64,000 nt of DNA, from positions 1-64,000 of the forward strand of contig CBDEGU010000007.1 in assembly GCA_965238045.1 (NCBI GenBank), given 5' to 3'. Position numbers and translations under genes: made by a program. Under the pieces are notes generated by a model, which searched no databases, had not been told where the DNA came from, and saw nothing but the letters and a program-made list of their open reading frames with translations. How positions within the stretch are numbered: the stretch's first letter is position 1; the number at the start of each line of letters is the position of its first letter. Source of the stretch: CBDEGU01 sp965238045. GTDB taxonomy: Bacteria; Acidobacteriota; Terriglobia; Bryobacterales; UBA6623. Below, one piece after another: positions 1 to 9,039 of this stretch.

Positions 1-1354
1 AGCAGTTCGTGCTAGGCACGATCCTGTTCGATGACAGCCTGTTTCCGCAGGTGGCTGGGCAACTCGGCGAGGATGACTTCTGCACTGAGAAACATCGGCG
101 CATCTTCTTGCGGATGGGAGAGCTGAACGCGCGAGGCGTCACGATCGAGGACCTGACGCTGGTCGAGGAACTGCTCAAGAACGATCAACTGGAGTCCTGC
201 GACGGGGTCTCCTATATCGCTTCGCTCACCGAGGGGCTGCCGCGCCTGGCGAGCATCGATCACTACGTCAAGATCGTCAAGGACAAGTCGATCCTGCGGC
301 AGCTCATTCACACGGCGAACAACATCATCTCGCAGTGCGTGGAGGGCGGTCAGGAGGTCGACGACCTGCTGGCCGAAGCGGAAAGCTCGATCCTCAAGGT
401 GGGCGACGCCCAGTTGCGGTCGGGGCTGTGGAACCCGCGACAAATCGTCGAGAGCTTCTCGGGCGGCGTTCGCGCCTTCCTCGACCCGAGCAAGAGGATA
501 CGCGGCCTCTCGACTCCTTTCATCAAGTTCGACGAGATGACGGCCGGGCTGCACTCGGGCGAGCTGATCGTGATCGCCGCCCGTCCGGCGATGGGCAAGA
601 CCGCGCTGGCGCTCAATATCGCGCAGTACGTGGCAACGGACATGCCCGACAAGCCTGGCAAGCCCGTGGCCGTCTTCTCACTGGAGATGTCCAAGGAGTC
701 CCTGCTGACGCGACTGCTCTGCGCCACCGCCAAGGTGGACTCTCACCGCTTCCGGGGCGGGTACTTGAACCAGCACGAGCGCAAGCAGCTCAACAAAGCG
801 CTCAATCAGCTAGTGGGCTGCAAGCTGCAGATCGACGATTCAGCCAGCACGAATGTTCTGGATATCAGCGCGAAGTGCCGCCGCCTGCAGGCCGAGCACG
901 GCTTGGCGCTTGTCATCGTAGACTACCTGCAGTTGCTCACGGCCAAGGGCCGAGCCGATAACCGCACGCAAGAGATTTCCGCGATGACGCGCGCGCTGAA
1001 GCTGCTCTCGAAGGACTTGGGTGTGCCGGTGATCGTTCTTTCTCAGCTCAGCCGCGCTCCCGAACAACGTCCGGGGGATCATCGGCCGCAGTTGAGTGAT
1101 CTGCGCGAGAGCGGCTCCATCGAGCAGGACGCCGACATGGTGGCTTTCATCTTTCGCGAAGAGCTATACAAACCGGATCGCGAAGACCTGCAGGGCAGGC
1201 GGAGCTGATTATCTCCAAACAGCGCAATGGCCCGACGGGCAAAATCAAACTCGCCTTTCTCAACAAATTCGTGAAGTTCGAGAATCTCGCGGAAGACGTG
1301 GGCGACTTGGCGGATGAACAGCCCGTTGGCACGGGCGGCGAGGCGCCGTTCTAG
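1..1354 (+). CDS. dnaB: Replicative DNA helicase DnaB, 5'-partial, one-base frameshift near the C-terminus
   Basis: Hexameric replicative helicase that unwinds DNA at the fork. The gene begins before the window, and the reading frame is open from base 2 (EQFVLGTILFDD, the DnaB N-terminal domain). The RecA-like ATPase domain has Walker A ARPAMGKTALALN (about 576-614), Walker B LVIVDYLQLL and the conserved LSQLSRAPE. The frame stops at 1206-1208 after DREDLQGRRS. In the +2 frame from 1199 the expected DnaB end continues (AELIISKQRNGPTG, then LAFLNKFVKFENL) to a TAG at 1352-1354. One missing base near 1195-1199 (GGCAGGCG where GGCAAGGCG would restore the frame) explains this. The RNGPTG loop belongs to the conserved helicase core, so a real frameshift should cripple the protein. 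A sequencing or assembly error, or a second dnaB elsewhere, is possible. The stop overlaps the convergent pseudogene by 4 bp. Confidence 0.93.
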
Positions 1355-1774
1355 CCGGCCGAACCCGCCGGCAAGCCTCGTCCCTCACGTTCCGCCCATC
1401 GCCGCGCAGCCTTGTTCAATATGTGATCCATCCACTTGTGGGGAGACAGATTAAGAAATCTTCCCCCGGGAAGCAAAACAAACAAGTTTCGATAAGGAAG
1501 ATGCTGATACCCTTGCACGATGGCCTCAGAAATGCCGGGCGCCGCCAGAAAGACAAAAGAATCCCAAGGCTCAAATCTGATCCCCCTGCCCGGAGAAATG
1601 CCATCTATCAATATCTTGTATGCGCCTTCATTCATAGCGGTGAGGAGTGACGCATCCGCAACAGGCTCGTCCGTAACCTTTATGATGAGTGCACAGTCAT
1701 AATCAGTCCTGATCAATCTCGGGTAGTCTTCGCGCATCCTCATGTGGCCTAGAATGCAGAAATTAAAGGGCAAT

Positions 1775-2811
1775 GATGGGTATTCACTTGACTCAGGTAT
1801 TTTGAAATGGCCCCTACATGTTGTGGTTGTCCGTAGCGCGTGTTGCGGTGCCTCCGACCAGCGACTTGTAGGGCGCCGGTTGGACGGCGACGGCCTGCTG
1901 AACCAGGCGGTAGAAGAGCTTGCCTCGGCTTCTGGACTTGCGGCGGTTGAAGCGGAAGGTGAATTCGTCGAGGTAGTAGTCGAGATGCTCGTGGCTGACG
2001 GCTCCTTGATGCGTACCCAGTATCCAACGCTTCAGTAACGACACCACCCGATGCACGCGGGGGAGCAGTTGAGAGGCTCGTGCCGGTTGCCCGTCCAGGT
2101 AGCTCACCTCGTGGCGATAGCCGTCGCTTTCGAGTGGCTCGTATCCCAGCCAGCCGTCCGTGTGGACCACGCTGCCGGGTTCGACCGACTCGCCGACGAA
2201 GGCCATCAAGCTGTCCCCAGAGGCGTTCGGAATCGTGCGCATCCGAACTCGTCCGATGCCGGCGCCATCTTCCTCGGCCGCTACTACAATCAGCGCTTTC
2301 GCGTCGGTTTGGCGGCCCCGCACGCCCTCCTCCAGGGCTCCTAAGTAAGTCTCGTCAACCTCAACGCGCCCGCTGAGGCGATCACGTCCGGGCCGCACCA
2401 TAGCGCGCCGAAGCTTGTGCAACCAAGTCCAGGCCGTCTTGTAGCTGCCCAGGCCCAACACCCGCTGCAATCCCAATGCACTCGCCCCGTTCTTCTGGCT
2501 GGTGAGCCACCACATTGCTCGAAACCAACTCTGGAGCGGCTTGCGGGTGTCTTGAAAGATTGTGCCTGCTGTCGCCGAAGCTTGATGCCCGCAGCTTGCA
2601 CACTGCAGCAGCACCGTGCGCACCGCCCAGGTTTTGTCATGCCCGCATCGCGGACAACGAAAACCCTCCGGCCAGCGGAGTTGACACAGATACTCCCGAC
2701 AGGCCTGCTCGCTAGCGAAACGCGCCTCGAACTCGGCCAAATTCCGGGGATAATCTTCCATCGCCCAAGATCCTACATCTTGGGGTCACCTGAGTCAAGT
2801 AAATACCCATC
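1775..2811 (-). mobile_element. IS1595-family insertion sequence, copy 1
   Basis: A 1037-bp element with near-perfect terminal inverted repeats of about 24 bp: both ends read gatgggtatt, then C or T, then acttgactcaggt. It is flanked by an 8-bp direct duplication AGGGCAAT at 1767-1774 and 2812-2819. An 8-bp duplication, a single zinc-ribbon/ISXO2-like transposase and short inverted repeats fit the IS1595 family. The element is identical, as far as I can read, to copy 2 at 3968-5004 but in the opposite orientation. It sits inside a reading frame and breaks it. Confidence 0.93.
1814..2761 (-). CDS. IS1595-family transposase, copy 1
   Basis: 315-aa transposase filling the element. The N-terminal zinc ribbon has two CxxC pairs (CPRCGHDKTW near residue 36 and CASCGHQ near residue 54). 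This is followed by a helix-rich region and the ISXO2-like DDE domain, in which VEVDETYLGALEEG carries the first acidic residue and HTDGWLGYE the second, ahead of the FRFNRRKSRSRGKLFYRL tail. Length is normal for the family and the frame is intact, so it is likely functional. The protein is identical to that encoded at 4018-4965. Confidence 0.95.
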   Translation of the reverse strand: MEDYPRNLAEFEARFASEQACREYLCQLRWPEGFRCPRCGHDKTWAVRTVLLQCASCGHQASATAGTIFQDTRKPLQSWFRAMWWLTSQKNGASALGLQRVLGLGSYKTAWTWLHKLRRAMVRPGRDRLSGRVEVDETYLGALEEGVRGRQTDAKALIVVAAEEDGAGIGRVRMRTIPNASGDSLMAFVGESVEPGSVVHTDGWLGYEPLESDGYRHEVSYLDGQPARASQLLPRVHRVVSLLKRWILGTHQGAVSHEHLDYYLDEFTFRFNRRKSRSRGKLFYRLVQQAVAVQPAPYKSLVGGTATRATDNHNM

Positions 2812-3967
2812 AGGGCAATTTACGACTCACCAAGTCCGAGGGCGTAACGTAAAATCGCTCTTCGAATTTCAAGTAATTGAATCTCCTGGACTCTGTGTTG
2901 AACGCGTTAGTGATGATTGATCCCAGCTCCAAAGCTCGGTCGGACGACACTGCCTGCTCCGCCCTGAATGTAGTGCTCGTGTCGAGGTCAGCATCTGGTT
3001 TCACAAAGGCGACGCGATGATGTTTGCTAATGCCTTGGTCTCGAACAAAAGCCGACAGTGCGATTTCTTTCGCGCTGCCCAAGACAGTCACGCTTTGCCC
3101 ACCATGTTGGACGAGGAAATCCACCAAGAAGCTCTCAGATGAGGACGAGAGGTTTTCAATCGAATCAATCAGCAGTATAGGTTTCCATTGAAGGTCTTCG
3201 ACTATCCTCCGAAAGCAGGTTTCATAATCACGCCTGACCTCCTCGGCGTATTTTTCCTTTCGCCGTAGCTTGTCCTCTCGAGAGACGGAAAACCTCAGCG
3301 AGAAGCCGGCTTTTCTGGTTTTCTCCGAGATCTCAAACGGGTTCAGATATTCGGTGGTTAACGAGTCAAGTTCTGGCGACAAGCCTTCGCGGGAGGTCAG
3401 TTCCGGGGCCACATTTCGCATCAGATGAAAGGGGAATTCATCTCCATGTTCCAAGATGTCCTGACTCAGGCGAACCGTTACGATGTCCCAGCGCTCTCGT
3501 TTCACATTGTAAATGGCATTCAATATAGACAGTCGGTCCATTGGCAGACCGTTTACTAGGGCGACAGAATGCGGCTTCTCCCACTCCCGGAGCTCAAGAA
3601 GGTACTCGGACAAAGAGACCTCGTGAATTGCACTCGCACTATCTAATTCAGAACCGTTCATCAGCCTCCAGGCGCGACTTTGTGATTTCGGCCGCCATCT
3701 AGCTGCAATCTAAGCCGGGATTTGTCCGCCGCATGTCGCCGAACAGCCAGCGGCTTCCCCTCCCAGAGCGGTGAACTGGGCAGGGAGAAAGTTCTCGCAG
3801 AGATTGATCGAGGTCGCGCGAGACCTCCACGATACGGGACCTAGGAATGAGAATGCGTGGCATGGTCCCGAGTTCGAGTGCGAAACTGTGCTTTTAGAAT
3901 CAATGCAGCAGGTCGTTAGTGTGGAGCATCTTCTCTGGGTTTTGTTGCAAATGCGGCTATAAAATTT

Positions 3968-5004
3968 GATGGGTATTTACTTGACTCAGGTGACCCCAAG
4001 ATGTAGGATCTTGGGCGATGGAAGATTATCCCCGGAATTTGGCCGAGTTCGAGGCGCGTTTCGCTAGCGAGCAGGCCTGTCGGGAGTATCTGTGTCAACT
4101 CCGCTGGCCGGAGGGTTTTCGTTGTCCGCGATGCGGGCATGACAAAACCTGGGCGGTGCGCACGGTGCTGCTGCAGTGTGCAAGCTGCGGGCATCAAGCT
4201 TCGGCGACAGCAGGCACAATCTTTCAAGACACCCGCAAGCCGCTCCAGAGTTGGTTTCGAGCAATGTGGTGGCTCACCAGCCAGAAGAACGGGGCGAGTG
4301 CATTGGGATTGCAGCGGGTGTTGGGCCTGGGCAGCTACAAGACGGCCTGGACTTGGTTGCACAAGCTTCGGCGCGCTATGGTGCGGCCCGGACGTGATCG
4401 CCTCAGCGGGCGCGTTGAGGTTGACGAGACTTACTTAGGAGCCCTGGAGGAGGGCGTGCGGGGCCGCCAAACCGACGCGAAAGCGCTGATTGTAGTAGCG
4501 GCCGAGGAAGATGGCGCCGGCATCGGACGAGTTCGGATGCGCACGATTCCGAACGCCTCTGGGGACAGCTTGATGGCCTTCGTCGGCGAGTCGGTCGAAC
4601 CCGGCAGCGTGGTCCACACGGACGGCTGGCTGGGATACGAGCCACTCGAAAGCGACGGCTATCGCCACGAGGTGAGCTACCTGGACGGGCAACCGGCACG
4701 AGCCTCTCAACTGCTCCCCCGCGTGCATCGCGTGGTGTCGTTACTGAAGCGTTGGATACTGGGTACGCATCAAGGAGCCGTCAGCCACGAGCATCTCGAC
4801 TACTACCTCGACGAATTCACCTTCCGCTTCAACCGCCGCAAGTCCAGAAGCCGAGGCAAGCTCTTCTACCGCCTGGTTCAGCAGGCCGTCGCCGTCCAAC
4901 CGGCGCCCTACAAGTCGCTGGTCGGAGGCACCGCAACACGCGCTACGGACAACCACAACATGTAGGGGCCATTTCAAAATACCTGAGTCAAGTGAATACC
5001 CATC
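3968..5004 (+). mobile_element. IS1595-family insertion sequence, copy 2
   Basis: A second 1037-bp copy with the same inverted repeats as copy 1 and the transposase on the plus strand. It is flanked by its own 8-bp duplication TAAAATTT at 3960-3967 and 5005-5012. The duplication differs from that of copy 1, so the two copies inserted separately. It interrupts the 3' end of the methyltransferase gene. The near-identity of the copies implies recent transposition. Confidence 0.93.
4018..4965 (+). CDS. IS1595-family transposase, copy 2
   Basis: 315-aa transposase with the same sequence as the one at 1814-2761: N-terminal double-CxxC zinc ribbon, ISXO2-like DDE domain with VEVDETYLG and HTDGWLGYE, and a basic C-terminal tail. 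The start ATG follows the left inverted repeat by about 25 bp and the stop lies about 40 bp before the right end, so the coding region occupies nearly the whole element. The frame is intact. Confidence 0.95.
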   Translation: MEDYPRNLAEFEARFASEQACREYLCQLRWPEGFRCPRCGHDKTWAVRTVLLQCASCGHQASATAGTIFQDTRKPLQSWFRAMWWLTSQKNGASALGLQRVLGLGSYKTAWTWLHKLRRAMVRPGRDRLSGRVEVDETYLGALEEGVRGRQTDAKALIVVAAEEDGAGIGRVRMRTIPNASGDSLMAFVGESVEPGSVVHTDGWLGYEPLESDGYRHEVSYLDGQPARASQLLPRVHRVVSLLKRWILGTHQGAVSHEHLDYYLDEFTFRFNRRKSRSRGKLFYRLVQQAVAVQPAPYKSLVGGTATRATDNHNM

Positions 5005-5622
5005 TAAAATTTATCCCACGTTCAGGATATGGGTCCTTGACAGACTCAATGCTGACCACCTGAAAGTCGGCATCCCGCAGGAGACGTTTGAGTTCAGCGA
5101 TTTCATAGTATCGGTAATAAATCGACCCCGCACCCTCATCCCGTCTGCCGCGGAAGTCTCCTTGACGCACAAAGACATAAAATATCCCGCCTGGCTTCGA
5201 CACACGATGTGCATCCCGGAAAGCCTTTGCAGGATTATCCAGGTGATGGTAAATCGCATGAGCAAAAACCACCTTGACCGAATTATCCGCAAACGGTAGG
5301 AATGCCGCATCAAATTGTTGTAACTGATTATGGCCCGTACCGTTCCGTTGAGTCACAAGCCTCAGCATTTGTCGTGAATTATCTCCGCCGACTGCTAGAA
5401 CATTCGCTTGTTTCTGCCACCACGTAAGAAACTTTCCATATCCTACTCCGACGTCAACGACACGGATTGGCTCGTCAGCGGCGGGTTGATGTTCGCGAAC
5501 CATTCGAAGAACGCGACTGGCGAGTTGCTGCTCTATGGGTGGAGTGCGGGACCCCGCAATTGCATGAATTCGCTTGCGTGCGTATCATAAGCTTCACGGG
5601 TGTCCTGAGGTCTCTCAGACAT

Positions 5623-6139
5623 TGAGAACGTTCGGGCGTGGCATGCTACGCCCGTCTCCTAGTGTAAGAATATTCCGCGAGTCGTCCCCTGAATCGGCCA
5701 AGAGCGCGGAGCGAATGACGCGCTCGATCAGGGGACCCCGGAAATGGGGATGAGGGGTTTGCTGGCACCCCTAAGCCGCAGACGGCTACCTTTTCCAGCA
5801 GCGATGATTAGACACTTCATACCTAGAGCCATCAGTTGGGAACGCTGCCCGAACTGAGGCAAATCCTTAATTTTCAATGGGGCTGACGACGTTCCCTGGA
5901 AGGGTTACATTGCAGGGTATTGTCGCACATCTCGAGCCACCCTGCATCGGACACAAGGCCGGACACACGGCCGGGCGTCCCCGAAGCGAGGATTTCCCGT
6001 CGCAACGATTTGCTGAGCGGATGTACACCACGATGTTAACGTCTCGACTTCTGCCCTTGTTCTAGTCCATCCTATTGCTTGGGACAGCTCTCAAGGACGC
6101 CGGTCGCTCCCCTACTTTCCAGGGAACCGAAAAATCCAT
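5623..6139. other. Intergenic region with no recognisable gene
   Basis: About 515 bp between the start of the broken methyltransferase gene and the HXXEE membrane protein. Short open frames exist (for example 5877-6065 plus), but none has family-like sequence. I see no tRNA, convincing promoter or terminator. It may be decayed remains of the acquired region. Confidence 0.5.
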
Positions 6140-6643
6140 ATGTCGCCCGCAACCCTTTCCCAGATCCCCTTCCGCAAAGCCGTTTGGCTCCTGCCGCTCG
6201 CCTGGACGCTCCACGAGGCCGAAGAATGGAACACCCTCGACTGGTACCACGCCTACTGGGTCAAGGTGCCCGAAGCCACCCCGACCGAGATGCGTGTCGG
6301 GCTCGCCTTCATGAGCCTGGTTGGGGTGGGATGGACCGCATTCACCCTGCTCCCCCAAAAGCCCAAACTGACCGCTTTTCTGCTGCTGCCCTTCTTCACT
6401 CTGATGGCCGCGGGCAACGCCGTCCAGCACATCTACTGGACGTTCGCCTTCCAAGCCTACTCGCCCGGCGTGGTGACGGCGGTCTTTCTGGTGATCCCGG
6501 GTATTGTCTATTTGACCGCGCGGGCCGTTCGAGAAAACTTGATCCCGCGCTGGTACGGGCTCGTCATCTACCTGCCAATCGTTCGCTCGCTCCACGGGGC
6601 CGTTCTGGCGGAAACGTCGTACCGGAACCGGTTCACGGCCTGA
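6140..6643 (+). CDS. HXXEE-motif integral membrane protein
   Basis: 167-aa protein of unknown biochemical function. The motif LHEAEEWN places H25, E28 and E29 in the HxxEE signature of the family named after it. About four hydrophobic segments (near residues 53-70, 78-96, 108-126 and 140-152) predict a small inner-membrane protein. The start ATG at 6140 gives a full-length family member. It stands alone on the plus strand between the methyltransferase remnant and the converging oxidoreductase pseudogene. It could be a metal-dependent membrane enzyme because of the invariant His/Glu set, but that is inference. Confidence 0.75.
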   Translation: MSPATLSQIPFRKAVWLLPLAWTLHEAEEWNTLDWYHAYWVKVPEATPTEMRVGLAFMSLVGVGWTAFTLLPQKPKLTAFLLLPFFTLMAAGNAVQHIYWTFAFQAYSPGVVTAVFLVIPGIVYLTARAVRENLIPRWYGLVIYLPIVRSLHGAVLAETSYRNRFTA

Positions 6644-6764
6644 TGAAGCTCTTCGCGACCATGGCCCGCTTCATCGGGCTGTAGCAGTCCCCGGGCGGCA
6701 CCCCTGGCCGCGGCGGCCAGCGAGGAAGAGCACCACGACGCTGCGCCGGCTCGATCGTGCCACC

Positions 6765-6869
6765 AAGTACGCCCGTGCTCGTCAAGCGGCGCGCGCCTGC
6801 CGCTGACGGGCCTCTCCCGCACTTCGCCCCTCCACTTAGCCCGGCCACGTGGTGAGAAAAGTGGGCTAG
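6765..6869 (-). repeat. Hairpin-repeat family, copy a (truncated or diverged, reversed)
   Basis: Read on the minus strand this begins tagcccacttttctcacc and continues through gaagtggaggggcgaagtgcg and the internal cgtacttg. It matches the left half of the repeats at 36491 and 37755, then loses similarity beyond about 6765. Its outer TAG (6866-6868) is the stop codon of the oxidoreductase pseudogene. The remaining stretch 6644-6764 between the HXXEE gene and this copy shows nothing recognisable. Confidence 0.7.
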
Positions 6870-7980
6870 GAAAAATCCTTATCGGTGACGATGCGGTTTT
6901 CGCGGATGCTGATATCGGCGGCGTAGGCGATCTTTGACGGCTCGAGGGCGAAGGCCGGGTTGAGCGGGTGCTTCTTGCGTGTCCGCACGGCTTCGAGAAA
7001 CTCCTTGTACATTTCGCGTTCCGCGTTTTCTCCCGCCACCCGGCCGGGCAATGGACTCGTTACTGGTTTCTCTTCGCCGTATTTCGCAAGCAGAGTCTTG
7101 CGGTCCCATTGCAAAAAGCCCTGATCGCCGATGATGCTCATGTCCGACTTCGCGCCGCGCGCAAAGCCGCAGTAGGAGTGCTGCAGACGAGCTGCGTTTT
7201 TGAAATCAGCGATGACGGCCACGACATCACGCGTCGTTCGTTCGGGATATTTGACCGCCGCCCCGGTCGCCGACACTTTGACGACCGGCGACATCAGCAT
7301 CGAGTAGATGAAGGCGTAGGAATGCACCGAGTACTCGAGCAGTGACGAACCGGCCGTCTCCCGCAGGTGCCGCCAAGGGGCTTTGTTGCCCGTCTTGGGA
7401 TCGGTATAGACCCAAGTTCGCGGATTCCAGTCGCCCCGAAATTCGTTGAGCGAGATCAACTGGATCTTGCCGATGCGGCCGCTGGCGACGATCTCGGAGA
7501 TTTTCTTATCGCCGCTGTAGTAGCGCCGCTGCATGCCGACGCCGACGATTCGGCCCAATCGCCCGGCCTCGCGGGCCAATTCGCGGGCTTCTTCAAAATT
7601 GATGCCGATCGGTTTTTCGACGAGCACGTCCTTGCCGGCGCGAATGGCGGCCAGCGCCATCGGAGCATGCAGGAAGTTCGGCGCCGCGATGACGACGACT
7701 TCCACATTCTTGTCGGCGATCAGCTCGCGGTAGTCAATGTACTGAGTGGCGTGGCCGCCATGCCGCGATTGACGTCTTCCATGCGATCGGGCTGGATGTC
7801 GCTGAGCGCGGTAATACGCGCTTCGCTCATCGGCTTGAGGGCGGTGAGGTGCCGCCGCGCCCGGCCGCCCAGGCCGATGATGCCGATCTTCACCGGTTTG
7901 GGCTGGGCGGATAGAGGCGTTACGCTCGCGGCCAGTCCGGCGGCAAGGGCTTGGCGGCGGGAGAAGATTGTTTCTGGCAT
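6866..7980 (-). pseudogene. TAT-exported Gfo/Idh/MocA-family oxidoreductase, one-base frameshift
   Basis: NAD(P)-dependent sugar-type oxidoreductase of unknown substrate. The 5' fragment (7720-7980) has a twin-arginine leader (SRRQALAAGLAASVTPLSA, residues 7-25) and the Rossmann motif GIIGLGGRARRHL. It runs out of frame after VNRGMAAT. The other frame continues HATQYIDYRELIADKNV into VVVIAAPNFLHAPMALA and the hallmark EKPI (6866-7705), followed by a normal C-terminal domain. One missing base near 7735-7745 accounts for the break; the restored length of about 370 aa is typical. The downstream stop is supplied by a hairpin repeat. It may work with the adjacent TAT sugar-isomerase-like gene in sugar metabolism. 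Confidence 0.85.
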
Positions 7981-8058
7981 GAGGGAAGCTCCGATGGATT
8001 ACCTTTCGCTCGTGCGCGGCGGCATGGCCGGACGAGATCTGCTTACATCCGCATCAAT

Positions 8059-8955
8059 TTACATCTTCATCGTCGCGCGCAGATGCTGGCGCACTTTCTT
8101 GGCTAGCTCGCGGCTGGGCATGTCATCTCTGCGGTTGAGTTCTACAATCAGCCAGCCTTGCCAGCCGGTCTCGCGCAGTACGCGGCCCAGGGCGTGGAAG
8201 TCGAAGTCGCCGGTTCCGATCATGACCTCTTTGCCGCGGGTGGTGTCTCGCAGATGGAAGGCCGCGATGCGGCTGCCGTGTTTCTCAAGGAGTTTTGTGA
8301 CGGGCCAAGCGGCCGGGAAGACGTGCCCGACATCGAGCACCATCGAAACCAGCTTGGGGTCGGTCTCGGCCAGCACGAAATGAATCTCTTCGGCGTCGTG
8401 CACCAACTCATGGCGGTGATTGTGGAAGCTCGCCCGGACGCCGAGCCGGGCGCAGAACTTGCCAGCGCGATTGAGCTCACGCACTTTCGAGGCGAGGGCC
8501 CGCCGCTCGGCGGATCCATCGGGGCGGGCCGGAAGGGTGCGCCCGCTGATGACGATATTGTTCCCGCCCAGGGCGGCGACCGCTTTGGCGACCCGCTGTA
8601 TCTGTGCCTGCTCGCCGGGAATCTTCAGCGGGTCAAACAGTCCCACGCCAAGATGCAACCCGAACATCGGCAAGCGCTTCTCGATCTCTTTCCGCATCGC
8701 GGCGGGGTCGCCGAAGCTGTGTTCCAAACTATGAAAATTCGTCTCGAAGCCTTCGTAGCCGATCTCGGCCAGATCTTCGAGGATGGAGAGAAACTTGGCG
8801 CGATCGCGGATCGGCGAGCCGTAGGCCCGTGTCTGGCAGCCGACGTGAATGCCGCTGGCGGGCGCGGCGCCTGCCCGAGCGGTGGCCCAGCCAGTGGCCA
8901 AGGAAGAAGCTAGAAATCCGCGGCGAGTTGTTCGCGGGGTCATGATCTTTTTCAT
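8059..8955 (-). CDS. TAT-exported sugar phosphate isomerase/epimerase family protein
   Basis: 298-aa TIM-barrel protein of the xylose-isomerase-like superfamily. The N-terminus has a twin-arginine signal, TRRGFLASS with the arginines at residues 11-12, followed by a hydrophobic stretch ending at an A-x-A-like site. Barrel hallmarks include the metal-ligand Glu region near GYEGFETNF, SFHNHRHE with its His, SMVLDVGHV and the late IVELNRR. The start ATG at 8955 or the one at 8943 both keep the signal. It lies 78 bp upstream of the Gfo/Idh pseudogene on the same strand; such pairs are common in oxidative sugar catabolism. The substrate cannot be read from sequence. Confidence 0.85.
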   Translation of the reverse strand: MKKIMTPRTTRRGFLASSLATGWATARAGAAPASGIHVGCQTRAYGSPIRDRAKFLSILEDLAEIGYEGFETNFHSLEHSFGDPAAMRKEIEKRLPMFGLHLGVGLFDPLKIPGEQAQIQRVAKAVAALGGNNIVISGRTLPARPDGSAERRALASKVRELNRAGKFCARLGVRASFHNHRHELVHDAEEIHFVLAETDPKLVSMVLDVGHVFPAAWPVTKLLEKHGSRIAAFHLRDTTRGKEVMIGTGDFDFHALGRVLRETGWQGWLIVELNRRDDMPSRELAKKVRQHLRATMKM

Positions 8956-9039
8956 TGGGAGGATGCTGCAATCCTACCGGAAATGCCGAGGCCGCCGGGG
9001 AGGACTTCCCGCCGGCGGCCTCAACCAAGAAAGTGTCCG

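Larger units (their letters stand above)
1351..3661 (-). pseudogene. Hypothetical 421-aa protein split by IS1595-family copy 1
   Basis: Two minus-strand fragments, 2813-3661 (283 aa from ATG at 3661) and 1351-1766, are one gene. Removing the IS and one copy of its 8-bp duplication joins SDLVSRKLP to FNFCILGHMRM in the same frame, giving about 421 aa and a TAG stop that overlaps the end of dnaB. I do not recognise the family. The N-terminal part (SVALVNGLPMDRLSILNA near residues 32-49) and a later ILLIDSIENL (about residue 165) resemble the first strand and Walker B of a P-loop ATPase, but there is no GKT/S Walker A, so any ATPase fold is degenerate or this is coincidence. The region is visibly less GC-rich than dnaB, which suggests acquired DNA. 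The interrupted methyltransferase lies upstream on the same strand, about 250 bp away before the insertions. Confidence 0.75.
3916..5622 (-). pseudogene. Class I SAM-dependent methyltransferase, split by IS1595 copy 2 and frameshifted
   Basis: Methyltransferase of unknown substrate. From 5503 the frame reads VREHQP, then motif I VVDVGVGYGKF, the post-I acidic loop, DAAFLPFADNSVKVVFAHAI and the late motif KPGGIFYVF. It ends inside the IS after ERGINF. Excising the IS and one duplication copy restores ERGINF-IAAFATKPREDAPH and a TAA at 3916-3918, a natural C-terminus. A second lesion lies at the 5' end: an ATG at 5620-5622 starts MSERPQDTREAYDTHASEF, typical of a methyltransferase N-terminus, but this frame stops near 5533. 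The continuation IEQQLASRVLRMVREH is in another frame, so one base is missing near 5535. Both lesions together suggest the gene is dead. Confidence 0.82.

Noticed and set aside
1190..1354. Programmed frameshift in dnaB
   Set aside because: There is no slippery heptamer or downstream pseudoknot that I can see. A simple missing base is the more economical explanation.
1775..5004. Composite transposon carrying the 1.1 kb between the two IS1595-type copies
   Set aside because: Each copy has its own perfect but different 8-bp duplication, so they inserted independently.
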